Below, piece by piece: positions 22,163 through 34,665 of a stretch of 64,000 nt of DNA. A program made the translations under genes and the position numbers. How positions within the stretch are numbered: position 1 is the first letter of the stretch; each line of letters begins with the position of its first letter. This stretch comes from Linum tenue (lineage: Eukaryota > Streptophyta > Magnoliopsida > Malpighiales > Linaceae). Location of the stretch: assembly GCA_946122785.1 (NCBI GenBank), contig CAMGYJ010000005.1, positions 40,848,002-40,912,001 on the forward strand, written 5' to 3'. The notes under the pieces were generated by a model. That model saw only the letters and a program-made list of their open reading frames with translations, was not told the DNA's origin and made no database searches.

Positions 22163-25100
22163 ATGGCCTTGCCGCCATCGATGCTGCAAACTATATGTTT
22201 CCTATACGCCGCCCTTCTCCTGCTCTCTTCATCTTCAGCTGACCCAATTCGCCAGGTTTCCAATCTCTTCTTGTTTATTCTTTTCTCACTCTGTTTTCTT
22301 GGGCTGAACGGGGAATCAATCATGTTATAAATTGTGATTAATTAATGTTTTTTGATCCATCATGAACGGCAGCAATATGTTGTTTACATGGGAAGTTCAT
22401 CTTCATCAGCAAATGGCGGCGAGTTCGCCCCAGAATCTGCGTACTTGCAGATGTTATCCTCTGTTACTGAAAGGTAACAAGAAGAACCAGATGATGGTTC
22501 AAATTCAAATCACTGTATGATGACAGGTATTGATTTGGGGAAATGGGTTTTGTTTACTGTAATTGTTTTGTTAGCGATGACGGTGGGGAGATGGGGTTGG
22601 TCCGCCGCTACCAACACGCTTTCAGGGGCTTCTCCGCCATGCTTACAGAGGATCAAGCTTCTGCTCTGTCTGGTAAGTTCTTTCTTTCTTTTAGTTTTTT
22701 CTTCATTCTTGGTATGAAATGAATTGCGTGTGAGTGGGTTAAACAACGTACTGCAGGACAAGAAGGGGTGATATCAGTGTTCCCAGATCCAATCCTGAAA
22801 CTTCACACGACGAGGTCGTGGGATTTTCTGGAGTCAATGTCAGGATTAAGTAATTTGATGAGCAGCAGCAATTCTTCTTCTTCTTCTACTTCAGGGCATC
22901 ACATCTACGGCGTCCCTTCACCTCGACGCGATGTGATCATCGGAGTAATCGACACTGGTAATTTTCTTCCATTGGACCGACCGCTTGTTTTCACGTAGAA
23001 ACAGGGGAGGAACAGCACATGAAAGAATGGTAGGCTAACCACATGACACGAAAGGAAGTCGTCAGCCATGTGCCTAACATCCCATGCTTCATTATCACTC
23101 ACAGACAGTCGCACATTGTATTCATATACATCAATGCTGTCGATATGTTTATGTGTTGTTCTCTGTCTGTATAGAAAGCCTCTGCCCAAAAAGCATTTGT
23201 TCAATTTGATTGGGTTTCAGGAATATGGCCAGAGTCGCCGAGTTTCATTGACGAGGGAATTGGTGAAATCCCTTCACGGTGGAAGGGAATCTGTATGGAA
23301 GGTTCTGATTTCAGAAAATCCAACTGTAATAGGTATGTTCATCGTCTTTCACTTAATCAAATTCTGGTTGGCTTCAACTTTCACGTAAATAATTAACTAC
23401 ATTTCAGATGATGATGAATTGATGATGACAATAGAATATTTTTTTTTACTTTTGTAAGTGCGAGTATAAATTAAAATTAAGTTGAATTAATATGTCACTG
23501 CTCTCCTTTGTTTTTTTTTTTGTTTTTTTTTTTTGCTTTTTCATTTTGAGTATTAACAAAAGTAACAATACACTAATGTACCAATTATGCTGACATTTCA
23601 TAGCTTAGTTAATAATGAGGGAAATGATTGATTGTTGATGTTAACCATCACTCCAAAGTCGAATTGTAGGTGACAATTAATTTGAATATTTATTTATGAT
23701 CATATTATTTAAATACTAGAGCAAGATCCAGCAGTACTAATCCAAACATCAATCTGAAATCGGATAATATATAGTAATTAATTTGAGATTTGTTTATAAC
23801 TAGGGTTTAGACTAGCATATATATGTTGTACGCTAATTTTATGGTATGTCTTGTTAGTTTTACTATTTTGACCAATGAATTATTTGAAGTTTGAAACTAA
23901 TACTATATTTTAATCTATAGTGAATAAACCTTGTATCATAATTTTCAAATACCAAATCATAAAACCAATTTAATCAAAGATAATAATTGAAGGTTCTGGT
24001 TATCTACCTACATTTGTGAATGCAATACATGGTTGTCACGTCGGTGGAATGTCGGTTGATTGAACCTGGAATGACTAGTGCCAGTCATGAAACCCACAGG
24101 AACACCACTGGTAAGACTCACATCACATTATCGATTTCCAACCTCTAAACAAAATGACGTCGTTTTAGTGATTTAATTAATAAAAAATTAATTTGTAATG
24201 TATTTTATGAATTTGAAAGTTAAATATTGATGTTATTTTTTGAATTCAAGTATAAACATTTGAGTGTTGACGTTACATGTATTTAGATACGAGTATTTTT
24301 TTATTTTGTTTGAAATGTTATATTTTATTTAAATATGAATGTGGATTGTAATTAGATTGTCTTCAAATATGATTTACATATATTTTTAAACCTATGATGT
24401 TAGTAGTTTTTCAAATTTCTACATATTTTGTTAAATCAAAATGAATCAATTGTACTTGATCAAACCATACCACTTGCTAAACCGACACACCAATATATTC
24501 CAAAGATATTGTACACGCTTACACTATCCTATTTATTATTTGAAAATGGCAAATGGGTGCAATAGTACGAACCATTCTATTTTCGCAGGAAGCTGATAGG
24601 CGCAAGATACTACGGCACTGAACGAACCTACAATGACAACAAAACCCACTCTTCAAAACCGAAGGGCTCGCCGCGTGACACCGTCGGCCATGGCACCCAC
24701 ACGGCCTCCATCGCCGCCGGCTCTCCTGTCGCCAACGCAAGCTACTATGGCCTCGCGCGTGGCACGGCCAAAGGCGGGGCGCCCTCGGCTAGGATCGCCG
24801 TGTACAAGGCCTGCTCGGAGGACGGATGCTCCGGTTCAACACTCCTGAAGGCGATCGATGATGCGATCGCCGACGGCGTCGATTTCATCTCCATCTCCAT
24901 CGGAATGAGCTCGACTTTCCAGGCCGATTTCCTCGAAGATCCAATTGCAATTGGAGCTTTCCACGCGCAAGAAAAGGGTGTTACGGTGGTGTGCTCCGCT
25001 GGGAACGAAGGCCCTCAGCTGAACACCGTTGTTAACTCCGCACCGTGGATTTTCACTGCTGCGGCTTCTAATATTGATCGGGATTTTCAGTCGACTCTGG

Positions 25101-27291
25101 TTCTTGGAGATGGGCGAACTTTCAATGTTAGTTTAAAACTTTGTTTTTTAGTTGACCCTCTGTCGCTCTAGGTTAATGGTAGCTTATTTTGAAATCATGG
25201 TTTCTAATTCTAGGGATCCACCATTAATTTTTCAAACCTCCGCCGCTCGAGGACGTACCCTCTCGTATTTGGAGCAGGAGCTGCTTCTAATTTCACCCCA
25301 ATATCTGAATCAAGGTAAGGTGCAAGTATTTTCTTTTACTGAATTTGATGTTCAATGCCATGGAAATTATGCTTAGGGCGTTGTTTCTTCTGCTATGGGA
25401 ATTTTCCAGCAACTGCTATCCAGGATCACTTGATAGAAACAAAGTTGCGGGAAAGATTGTAGTTTGCGTTGCAAGTGATTTCAGTATCTCAAGGAGGATA
25501 AGAAAAATGGTAGTGGAAGACGCAAGAGGTAGAGGGATGATTCTGGTCAACCCGGAGGACACTGGTGTCCCATTTGATTCAGGCACTTTCCCCTTTATTG
25601 AAGTTGGGGGTCGCTATGGCACTTCCATTCTGAAGTATATGAACAGCACCAAGTGTGTATTTCTTTGCTCCTGCATCAACTAGTGCATTCTCTGAATAAA
25701 AGATCGCTACTTGATTATCATTGACTGTAATGCTGCCTTAGGAACCCCAAAGGGACTATCTTAGCAGCGGTTGATGTACCAGGATACAGACCAGCTCCAT
25801 CCGTGGCGTATTTCTCTTCTAGAGGGCCGGGACCCCTGACAGAAAACATTCTCAAGGTAATATACCTAAACTAGCTCTCATTTTAGTTTTCCTGCCAAAT
25901 TTCCAATTCAATATCGAATTGAAATAGTAGGATTGATTAACTGTTAAAAACTGTTGGATATTGTGCAATGTTGGTTCTAGCCTGATGTAATGGCTCCCGG
26001 AGTTTCCATTTTAGCTGCCTTTCCTCCTAAGAATGTTACTGGGACCGTACCAGCTGGAGAGAAGCCGTCCTGGTATGCTTTGAAATCAGGAACATCCATG
26101 GCTTGCCCTCATGTGACTGGTGCTGCTGCTTTCGTCAAATCTGTGCATCCCAAGTGGAGCCCTTCCATGATAAAATCCGCACTCATGACAACAGGTAACT
26201 TGTGTTGTTATACATTAATAATTGTTATGATAAATCTCTCCAAATTGGAACCTATTTTCTAGATCTATTCGTAGTATTGGACTCTCCGAACAATTGGAAG
26301 TAACATTGCAGCAAACCAAATCTTTATATATTGTACTTGATCTTTCGATAGTTGTATGATTCATTCACTTTCAGTTATATAATTTGGATAGTAAATTGAC
26401 AGGTTTTAGCCCTACATCTTGTGTTAGTGTTTTTAAAATTAGCTTTCCAACTTTAAATTTAAGGAGTCTTTTGGTAACCAGGGAATGTCCCCTGTGAACC
26501 TGAGAATATATGATCTCCAACAATATATCTTATTTTCTTGTATGAACTGATACACCATATGTATTCCACTGAATTGCATGGGGTCCATTATAATTCCTAC
26601 AAGCCATAATACATTCTTGCTATCTTATCCAAAAAGCTGATGATTTCATAAAATTTTACAGTGCATGGTACCCCTAAGTTTCTAATGAAATGCCTTGTGT
26701 TGTGCCGCAGCCACTGTTTTCAACAACCTGGGGAAACCAGTGATGAACAACTCAAGGCAATCGGCTAGCCCACACGAGGCTGGAGCTGGAGAAATAAACC
26801 CAATCAAAGCTCTCAATCCAGGACTGGTCTTCCACACAACAACGCTAGATTACCTCCGGTTCCTCTGTTACTATGGATTGTCCAACAAAGACATAAAATC
26901 TTTGTCTCCGCGCACCAACTTCACTTGCCCATCAAACTCTACAAACAATGACCGCCTCATGTCCAACCTCAACTACCCATCAATCTCCATCGCTGTGCTT
27001 TCTCGACGCCGCATTGGTCGAGCTGCCACTGCCACTCAGACCATCACCAGAACAGCAACAAACGTTGGACATGTCAACTCCACCTACATTGCCACGGTCC
27101 ATGCTCCTAGTGGGTTGAGAGTGGAGGTTCTGCCGCGGAAATTGGTTTTTACAGAACGGGTAGGGAGACTAACTTTCAGAGTGGTATTTAATGGGACGAA
27201 AGCTCCTCGAGGTTACAATTATGGGTCCTTGACATGGCGTGATGGTCGCCGCCATTTGGTGCGCTTAGTATTTGCAGTGAATGTTGAATGA
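22163..27291 (+). CDS. Subtilisin-like serine protease (SBT5 / CO2-response secreted protease type), copy A, 11 exons, 798 aa
   Basis: Exons: 22163-22255, 22373-22473, 22575-22672, 22757-22957, 23221-23332, 24589-25126, 25214-25314, 25410-25652, 25742-25856, 25981-26194, 26711-27291. All junctions are GT-AG, phases agree, and the frame is open for 798 codons. The product is a secreted endoprotease precursor: signal peptide about 1-26 (hydrophobic [13 protein letters not shown]), I9 propeptide from YVVYMG (33), then the S8 domain with Asp163 (VIDTG), His236 (GHGTHTAS), oxyanion Asn341 (CSAGNEGP) and Ser573 (SGTSMACPH). A protease-associated domain lies between His and Ser, and a fibronectin-III-like C-terminal domain ends in VFAVNVE. 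The segment [17 protein letters not shown] resembles the SBT5.2/CRSP subfamily. A Ser run (exon 4) is two residues shorter than in copy B. The true substrate is unknown. Confidence 0.93.
23333..24588 (+). other. Intron 5 of subtilase copy A (1256 bp)
   Basis: The longest intron; AT-rich, no gene. Near 24080-24150 it keeps about 80 bases (around CCAGTCATGAAACCCACAGG) absent from copy B. The two elements inserted in copy B's intron are absent here, giving clean empty sites. Confidence 0.8.
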
Positions 27292-30185
27292 TGAATGTTA
27301 GGCCTTGTAGGGATCATAGTTGTTACGAGATGCGATTTTATTTTCGTTTATAATGAGATGTATTGTTTACGACTTTGCATACCTGTGTTGCTTGTGGTTC
27401 GTTTTAAATTTCCTTGCTCTTTAGGTTAAGGATGCCACCTACACGAGGCTTTTACAAAGATGAATTCTCCTTTTATTAGAAAATGGGGATAACCGAAATA
27501 AACGTTAATCATTGGATTCTTTCACATTATATCAATTGTTATTTGATCGGCTAGATAGGTTGTATTGATTTTATTTGAATCAATGGGTAATTTTTTTTTA
27601 TTTCATACTTTTTTAATTGACCTGTATCCCATTTATTTTAATTTTGATTTTGTCATTTTTTAAGGATGATTTATTTCCACACCATTGAACATTTCAATAT
27701 CGCCATGATATAATTTTTTGTACCATCAACCTCTACCGTAATGGTATACTCTAGTAAAAATATCTTGAATAATGTTCTTTTCATTTTTGTTTCAAAATAT
27801 ATAAAAAGGATGTCATTTTGTAGAGCATAATTAATCTTATTTTTATGCAAAAAAATTCAAATTTCGCATAATGTATGCAGTTATTGATAGACAAAAGAAT
27901 CGAATTAAAATGAATAAGATATGTACGGTTACATTTAGATGGGAGGAATAATACACTAGTCAATACTCAATAGTAAGTAACCATAAGTTACCGATCTGAT
28001 ATTGACAAAAAATAATCCCATTTTTCAGCTAAATTAAGAAAAAACGATTTATATGCCTAACCACATTTCCTAGGATGCCTAATTCAACTAGGATTGATAG
28101 TCCCATTAGAACAATAGTTGCTCCATCAAGTAAAAAACATCCCTATTTGACTATAATATATAGGTAATTCTTCGATGCACTCACAAATATGAGCGTGCTC
28201 AATGCACCCTCTAAGAGATCGTTTTGGATGTAGTTATGTTTTGCGGGACTTGGTCTAAATTTCCATAGTTCGCAGTAATTGAGTCAAAATATTGTGTTTG
28301 GATGGGCTAAGTAAGCAATGGTAATTTGGGCGTTGTAATTTGCCAACATTACCACTGAAGTGTGAAAGGGAAAACCGGCACCCCTGCTTTTGACATTCCC
28401 ACATTTGAGGTTACTAGCTTGTTGTCCGAGTCGAAATATTATTTGAATACTACGTATTTATGAATTATGATGTGTTTTTAAATTTTAAATTATTTGAAAT
28501 GTTGAATTTTGTGTGACATTAAGGTGACATGAAAATTATTTTTTCCATTTTTGAAATTCTTATAACTTTTCATCAATGATGAATATTGTAATCTTAATGG
28601 TTATAACTAAAGTTGTCAAACTCTTTTAAGTTATTGAGACGGTCAAGCAAGCGGTTTAAAGTTTAATGGTTTGATCGAGATCCAACCTGTTTGAGCCGTT
28701 TTATATCTTTTCTAAATATATTTACATATAAGATATAAATTTAGTGACTGAAATGAAATGTAGTGCCTTATATCTATTTAAAACTCAAATTACATTAAAA
28801 AAAAAACATACCGATCTCAATATCCACCCACCATCCCCTGGCCTCTCCCCCTCCTCCTTCTCCCTCTCTTCTTCTCCCTCTCTAACGATCAGAACCTTGA
28901 TTTTGTAGAACACGTTTTTTAGCTCGACTTTCGTCGGACCTTGTCCAACCACCTGCTCGTTATTGGTGTAACAACTTTGGTTATAACACTCGTGAAATAA
29001 TCATTCATAACTTGTCTATTTAATGATGTAGTCACTTAGTTGCCTATAGTTGAAAAGAAAATTGACATAACAAAAAAAGAGTTTGTCTGAAAAAGCGTAG
29101 CATAAATAGGAAACTTACGAACATAACCTTTAGTCAATATTTATTTCTTTTGCTTGAGAAACAATACATATATAGCAATATTGCAATATCTAAATCTTAT
29201 AGTCTTCTGTACAATACAATAACAAATTTAGTAAGAAATAACATTTTTCATTCATACTCTATGCAATGAAAAAATTATTTATCAACCAACATATTCTAAA
29301 TTTAGTTGAAAGACAATCTTATTCACTAAACAAAAAAAAATGAACCTATCTTGTGGTACGTACCTTGCTAATGCACATGACCACATAAATGCGTCCATGA
29401 AAACTCCAGCCCGACTTTCATGATTTGTCTTGTACTGCGATTATTTCATATAAAACTAAGTAACTATGAATGATATATATGGTCAATTTTCATATAAGAT
29501 AAAAAAGATTTAAATAATTGAAATGATCTAGAAAAATTGGTATTCATAAATTGTGTTCTTTTAAACTCACTCATTTGTCCAATCATGCCATTTTATCAAG
29601 AGATAGGATATAACGGTTCACCAAACTAAAAAATTTCAAAAAACTGGTCACTTACAATTTGCATAACGATATCGTTGCTTTAATAGTTCTAACAATTAAT
29701 ATCAAGTTAAGAATTCTACATCACATCTACAAATTCAATACTGCAATTCAATATGCAATATTCAAATCAATGATATTTGAGTTGCAATTTTAAAATTATC
29801 CTCCATTTGTAAGATAGACATAAATTAAATTTATTATTAAACTCAAATTAAAATATCAAAATATGAAAATTCAAATATCATATAACAAATAAAGTACTTA
29901 CGAGAGAGTTATGGACTAGCTAACAGTAGAGAAACAGTCTTATAATTTTTAGATTTTAGGTTTTTAGATTTTTTATTTAAAAAGATACAAAACATTTCTG
30001 TATATTAATTGGTAATGGTTGTTGTCTTTGTTTGAAAAGACTATGGTTCAAATCCTGGGATTAATGTATTTTTTTCTTATGAATAAAAAATAAATAATGA
30101 TTGTAAAGACATAATTACCCTTCCTACTTTACAGATTCCTTTCTTTTCACCCGTTGTTTTTGCATCTCACCCCGACTGAAATTGA
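27292..30185. other. AT-rich spacer downstream of subtilase A
   Basis: 27292 to about 27573 matches the flank of copy B. Beyond that no similarity within the window is seen. No convincing gene, RNA or complete transposon is recognised. A pyrimidine-rich tract lies at 28835-28885. Confidence 0.5.
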
Positions 30186-31069
30186 GAAATCAAGGCGCAG
30201 CTAAACATAGGGAAGGGTGATCTTGGCGGTCGAGTGTTCTGGATTCACGACGCTAGCGACGAACCGAAGGAGAACATCACGTATCTTCCAGGCAGGGCTG
30301 GGCATGCGGGCGGATCATCCGCGGGTTTGGGCCGACCCACCCGCATTTGACCCGAATTTCGTTAAGTGGGTGGGTCTGTGGGTGGGTGACGGGTTGCGCT
30401 GGGAGCCATCCGCCTGGTGGTGGGTGGGTTGTGGGTGAGTGTGCGGGTGACCCGCTCAACCCAACAGCAAAAAAATCAAAGTCATTGGCGCTAGAGAGAG
30501 GAGAGTGGAGACGTTAGATATAAACTCGGACTGGTCCTGGAGTTTGAACCTCAAAGCCAACCTTCCAAATAGAGATCCCCTCTTCTTCCCTTTACTTTTT
30601 CCTCTAATTCTTGTGCATAGATTAACGCTCTTTCCTTTGTGGAATTATTTTCCTTAGTTCCTTGCACCTAATAATCATCTCAATCTGTAGAAAACTCTTT
30701 CATAATAGAATTTCTATCCAATTTAAGAACTAATTCGACATTTTTCGCCCTATTTCAACTTCTGGTTTCCCTCGATGATTCTCTTCACCTATTATCATGT
30801 CAAGTTGAATCCTTTATATTATATAAATTGTGATGTGGGTGAACCCACAAACCCACCCACATCATCCACCATCCGCCCGACCCAACCCGAGACTAAATGT
30901 GGGTGGGTGGTGGGTTAAAAATTATCAATCCGTTTAAGCGCGGGTGGGTGCATTTTATGGTCAAAATCCACCCGACCCACCCAATGCCCACCCCTACTTC
31001 CAGGTAACTGGTCTTCACATTGGGAGCATGGGGTTTTCCTGTTCGTGGGTCAGAAGTTGGGGTTTTTAG
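30186..31069 (+). pseudogene. Exon-like host segment split by transposons, gene not recognised
   Basis: If the hAT-type element at 30293-30996 and one copy of its target duplication are removed, the codons from GAA at 30186 stay open, reading GDLGGRVFWIHDASDEPKEN and on through HWEHGVFLFVGQKLGF. The same frame continues beyond the second insertion at 42945-43035 (LKTGVSILARGHFLGILLY), about 88 codons in all. A TGA precedes 30186. Alternatively only the first part is exon: CAG/GTAACT, a good splice donor, lies exactly at the first target site, and what follows is T/G-rich like an intron. I do not recognise the protein. There is no start codon in the open stretch, so it may be an internal exon or a captured piece. 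Confidence 0.4.
30293..30996. mobile_element. hAT-like MITE, 704 bp
   Basis: It begins CAGGGCTGGGCATGCGGG and ends AATGCCCACCCCTA, flanked by the exact 8-bp repeat CTTCCAGG (30285-30292 and 30997-31004). Both ends carry many GGGTGGGT/ACCCACCC motifs. The middle is AT-rich and non-coding. Confidence 0.9.
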
Positions 31070-31244
31070 TAGGAATGGCAATGGGCAGGTCCGGGGCGGG
31101 TTTCTTGGTATCCAGACCCGCCTCGTTGCAGGTCGGGTCCAGGTCGGGTAATTGATCACGGGTCGCGGGTCGGGGCAGGTCGACCCAATGGGTATGCAAT
31201 TTATATGAAAAACATTAGAAATATTCGTTATTTTTATTATAAGA

Positions 31245-32587
31245 TGACTCACTCCTACTGTCACTCTAGAAAATGGCCAAGTGTAACCACTTCCTAAAGC
31301 GTAGTATAGCGGGTTTGGGTTTTATTGTCAACCCGGGTCCTAGATGTGATGACTACTCAGTGAATTCTCGTTATCTAGCAGTGAACTTTTAGTGCAAATT
31401 CAAACAAACAAAAACACAAGGCTAGTAAATGGTTGTTGTCAAGTCAAGAGAGGTCACCCGGATATGGTTCCCCCTAGACTGCAGTTAAGTCGGATTGCAA
31501 TTTACCAAGTTCAGTTTTCATGAAAGTTATACTGCGGAAGGTTCTTAATTAGCCTGAAGTCTCGATTAAAGGTCTCCAGACCCTCTCAATCTGAGTCTCT
31601 AGCGGGCGACTAACCTCCATCGGAGTAAACAGATTGAGGCCCTAACGAACCAAACCTCCACTACCGAATGGAATTCGGTACAGAATAGCGAATTGGCTCC
31701 TCGACCAAAGTCACCAATTCGCCACCTTCGATTAAGGATACTCTATCAACCTAGGCAGATATTCTCATTCTAGGTCAAAGCAGAAACAACAGGAATTTGA
31801 TCAGGATTCAAGTCATTCAATCATTCAAACCTCAATCGAATATAATCAATTCACAAACTCTGTACTTGGGTTCATACAATCAGACCTAGCATACAATTCT
31901 AGGGTTCCCCATACCCAGATGAATGGGGGAACTACTCCATAGAGAAAGAAGCAAAAGCAGATTCAGACGCGAAAATCATACTGTGAAGACGGATTCCTGC
32001 TCCTGGACGGTTAATCGGCACTTCTCCAAGCTCAAGCCGGGCTCCAATGGTGATGAAGATCAAGCTATGGCACTTGGGAACTCTGGTTCGTCGCTTTCTC
32101 TCTCTAGGAATTGATGTCTCTCTCAAAAACTCGGAACCCTTCAATGTTGGCCTTCTTCTTCCTTTTATCAGCTGCCTGGTCGCGATACCCGGTCGAAATA
32201 CCCGGTCGGGTATTTTGGGTTTCGACCGGGTATTTCCAAAACTCGCCGTTTCACTTAAGGGAAAATCCCCGGTCACTCTCCATAATCCCCGACCGGGGAT
32301 TTTAGCCATTTTTCCCGGGCCCCCCTCTGCTTCTCACGGGGCCGAAAACGATAAATACCCGGTCGGGTATTTTGCAACCTGACCGGGTATTTTCCTCCTG
32401 CAGCCCCCTTAGTCCCAACTCGGCTCCTTTCGACCCAGAAATCGTTTCTCCGCCTCGATTCCAACGCCGGGTCCTGAAATATGACATAAACACACAACCT
32501 AGCGTGAAATCAGCTTAAAACACGAGATTCCTCATCACAAACGGCTTCAGAAAAGGGGTGAAAACATGTATAATTATCGGTCTATCA
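31245..32587 (-). repeat. 3' LTR of the Athila-type element
   Basis: 1343 bp, direct repeat of 41316-42657. Near 32183-32395 it holds a cluster of ACCCGGTCGGGTATTTT and its inverted forms. Confidence 0.95.
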
Positions 32588-32606
32588 AACTCCCCCACAC
32601 TTAACC
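32588..32606 (-). other. Polypurine tract of the Athila-type element
   Basis: Read on the minus strand, AGTGTGGGGGAGTT ends directly at the 3' LTR, as expected for the plus-strand primer. Confidence 0.8.
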
Positions 32607-34665
32607 GTTTGCTTGTCCCTAAGCAAACCAAGTCAGACACCAGGTAAGCTCAAAACGTTTCAATCGAGCAGGCTTCAGGGCAAATCGTATCGGCACAAAA
32701 CACGTGGATCGTACTGGCTTTCGATCATCAACACATGGCAACTCGAATGACAACCTAGACAACCACTATAGACGACATTCGAATGCAATAAAGTCGAGCA
32801 AAGGAAGAGTTCTCTCCTGTTCACCAACCAACATAGACTTGACTCAATCACTTGTTCAAAACAGTCACTTCATGCACAAAGCTCAAGATATCAGAATTGA
32901 AACCGAGCAATCTAGGTCCTCACCGGGGTAAAGAGTATAGAGAAAATGAGAAAATGAATCGCTCACTCTCGACCAGTGGGGTCAGGACAAATTGATGCGC
33001 AAAATGCGCATGCTTAGTCTCTCAATCCCTAACGTCTCTTCACCATGAATGCAGCCTCTAAATGCTAGAGTTCACAAAAAGGGTGTCACCATTAACTAAT
33101 CCGGAGGTCTTAGACACAGGTTCAAATGACTGGCTAGGGTCTTGGACATGGGGAAAAGGCCTTTTAAGTGGTGCAGTTATAGCACAAGGTTCCACATTTC
33201 CAAACCCGACAAAACCATAATCAAGCAAACCAGTAACTTTCGTCCCGCTATTCTGCATTAATCAAATTTATCAGGTCACAAGAGCGAAGGAGGTTATATG
33301 AATGCTAGCATTTCCAAGCCAGACTGCTAGGAACTACTTAATGGGCACTATTCAGAATTCTGGTGGTGGCTCTCTTTCGCTTTCATTTTTTCTTTGTTTT
33401 TTTTTTCTTTATTTTTTTCTTCATTCATCATTTAAGAGAACCACCACCTCTGCACATTTTTTCAAATACACGCCCAACTTTTAAGCACTACCTCCAACCC
33501 TCACATTACATTTAGCAGAAACAGCAAAAAACATGCAAAAACCACTCTGTGGAACCTTCTACGAGATGCAAAGGGTGATTTTTCGTTTTAGACCGAAAGA
33601 AAGGATAACACACGACTCAAAGGGGCTGACTAGGGGGTATGACACATCAGGACAGTCAGTTTGGTCGTGGGCTAATCCTATGCCTCCATCATCTTAGCTA
33701 GTGACAACGTGAATGCTACATTTCATGGAAGAGGAATCTATCGCACAAGAAAGAAACGAGCAGGCTCAGATCTCACATGGCTACCTACATGCTCTATCTC
33801 ACATTCTGATTTCCTGAACTAGATGCATAAATGACTGTCAAAAACAAGTGATCAAATGCAGGTCGCAGTTGGTAAGCAAACAGTTAAAATTGACCCCCTA
33901 CACAACTCTACTGCGCATCTCAGTCATCGTAATAGGCTGTCTTAGTCACACTCAAGTTTTCACGCATCGAGTCAAAAGCCATTCAATCTACTAATCACAT
34001 CCACAGTGCCAATACGATCAATCATCAAGCAAACAGCAGTGCTTGGAGCCCTCAAATCTCGAGATTTGGACAGTGGACTAGGCCCCAAGCACACAAACAG
34101 ATCGGGTGCAGTCAAAAGATAAACATCATCCCCCCTACACTTAAGTTCGACATTGCCCTCAATGGAGAAGAGGAAAGGAAAGGGGAACGATGTTACCGGT
34201 GTGTACAGACTGCAGGAGACTGAAAATGGACCAGTCGGCATGGAACGGACTGGAGAGAGGACCAGTCGGGAACACAGGCAGAGCTAAAGGAAACCAAAAA
34301 GCTCAAACACATACGTTAGGTCCAATGGTCAGCCCAATAGTACAGCATTCAAAATGAAAAGAAAAAGAAACAAAAACCAACACAAAACAGTTTGCATGCT
34401 GACAAAGGCCAAAAACACTCAAAACATGCCCCTAGGGCCCCCCAAGACCGGTGAAGTCGATCTGATCCATAAGGTCGTCGACGCCATCCTCCGGTGGCTG
34501 CCGTGGCGGTGACTGCTCCCACCGGGTGGTCCAGTGGTGCTCCTCTGGAGGGTGACAAGCCTGGAGCAGATGCTCGGAATACTCCATCAGACGGCGGCCT
34601 CGATCTCTCTCACGCTCGATGAGAGCAGTAGTGACTCCCATGTGGGTCTCCAATCGGCCAAGGCG
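32607..34665 (-). other. Non-coding 3' region of the Athila-type element
   Basis: About 2 kb between the third ORF and the 3' LTR without a convincing frame, a usual feature of Athila elements. A T-rich run lies at 33385-33425. Confidence 0.65.

Noticed and set aside
25152..25376. Short frame between subtilase exons 6 and 8
   Set aside because: It reads through an intron and exon 7 out of frame. The spliced model explains the exon.
28150..28460. Possible small transposon with palindromic start
   Set aside because: No inverted end pair or target duplication could be found.
31923..32114. Duplicated small gene, also at 41994
   Set aside because: The duplication is simply the two LTRs.
32047..32382. 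Frames in the Athila LTR, repeated at 42118-42588
   Set aside because: Both copies lie in LTRs and have no family resemblance. They are open by chance in GC-rich palindromic sequence.
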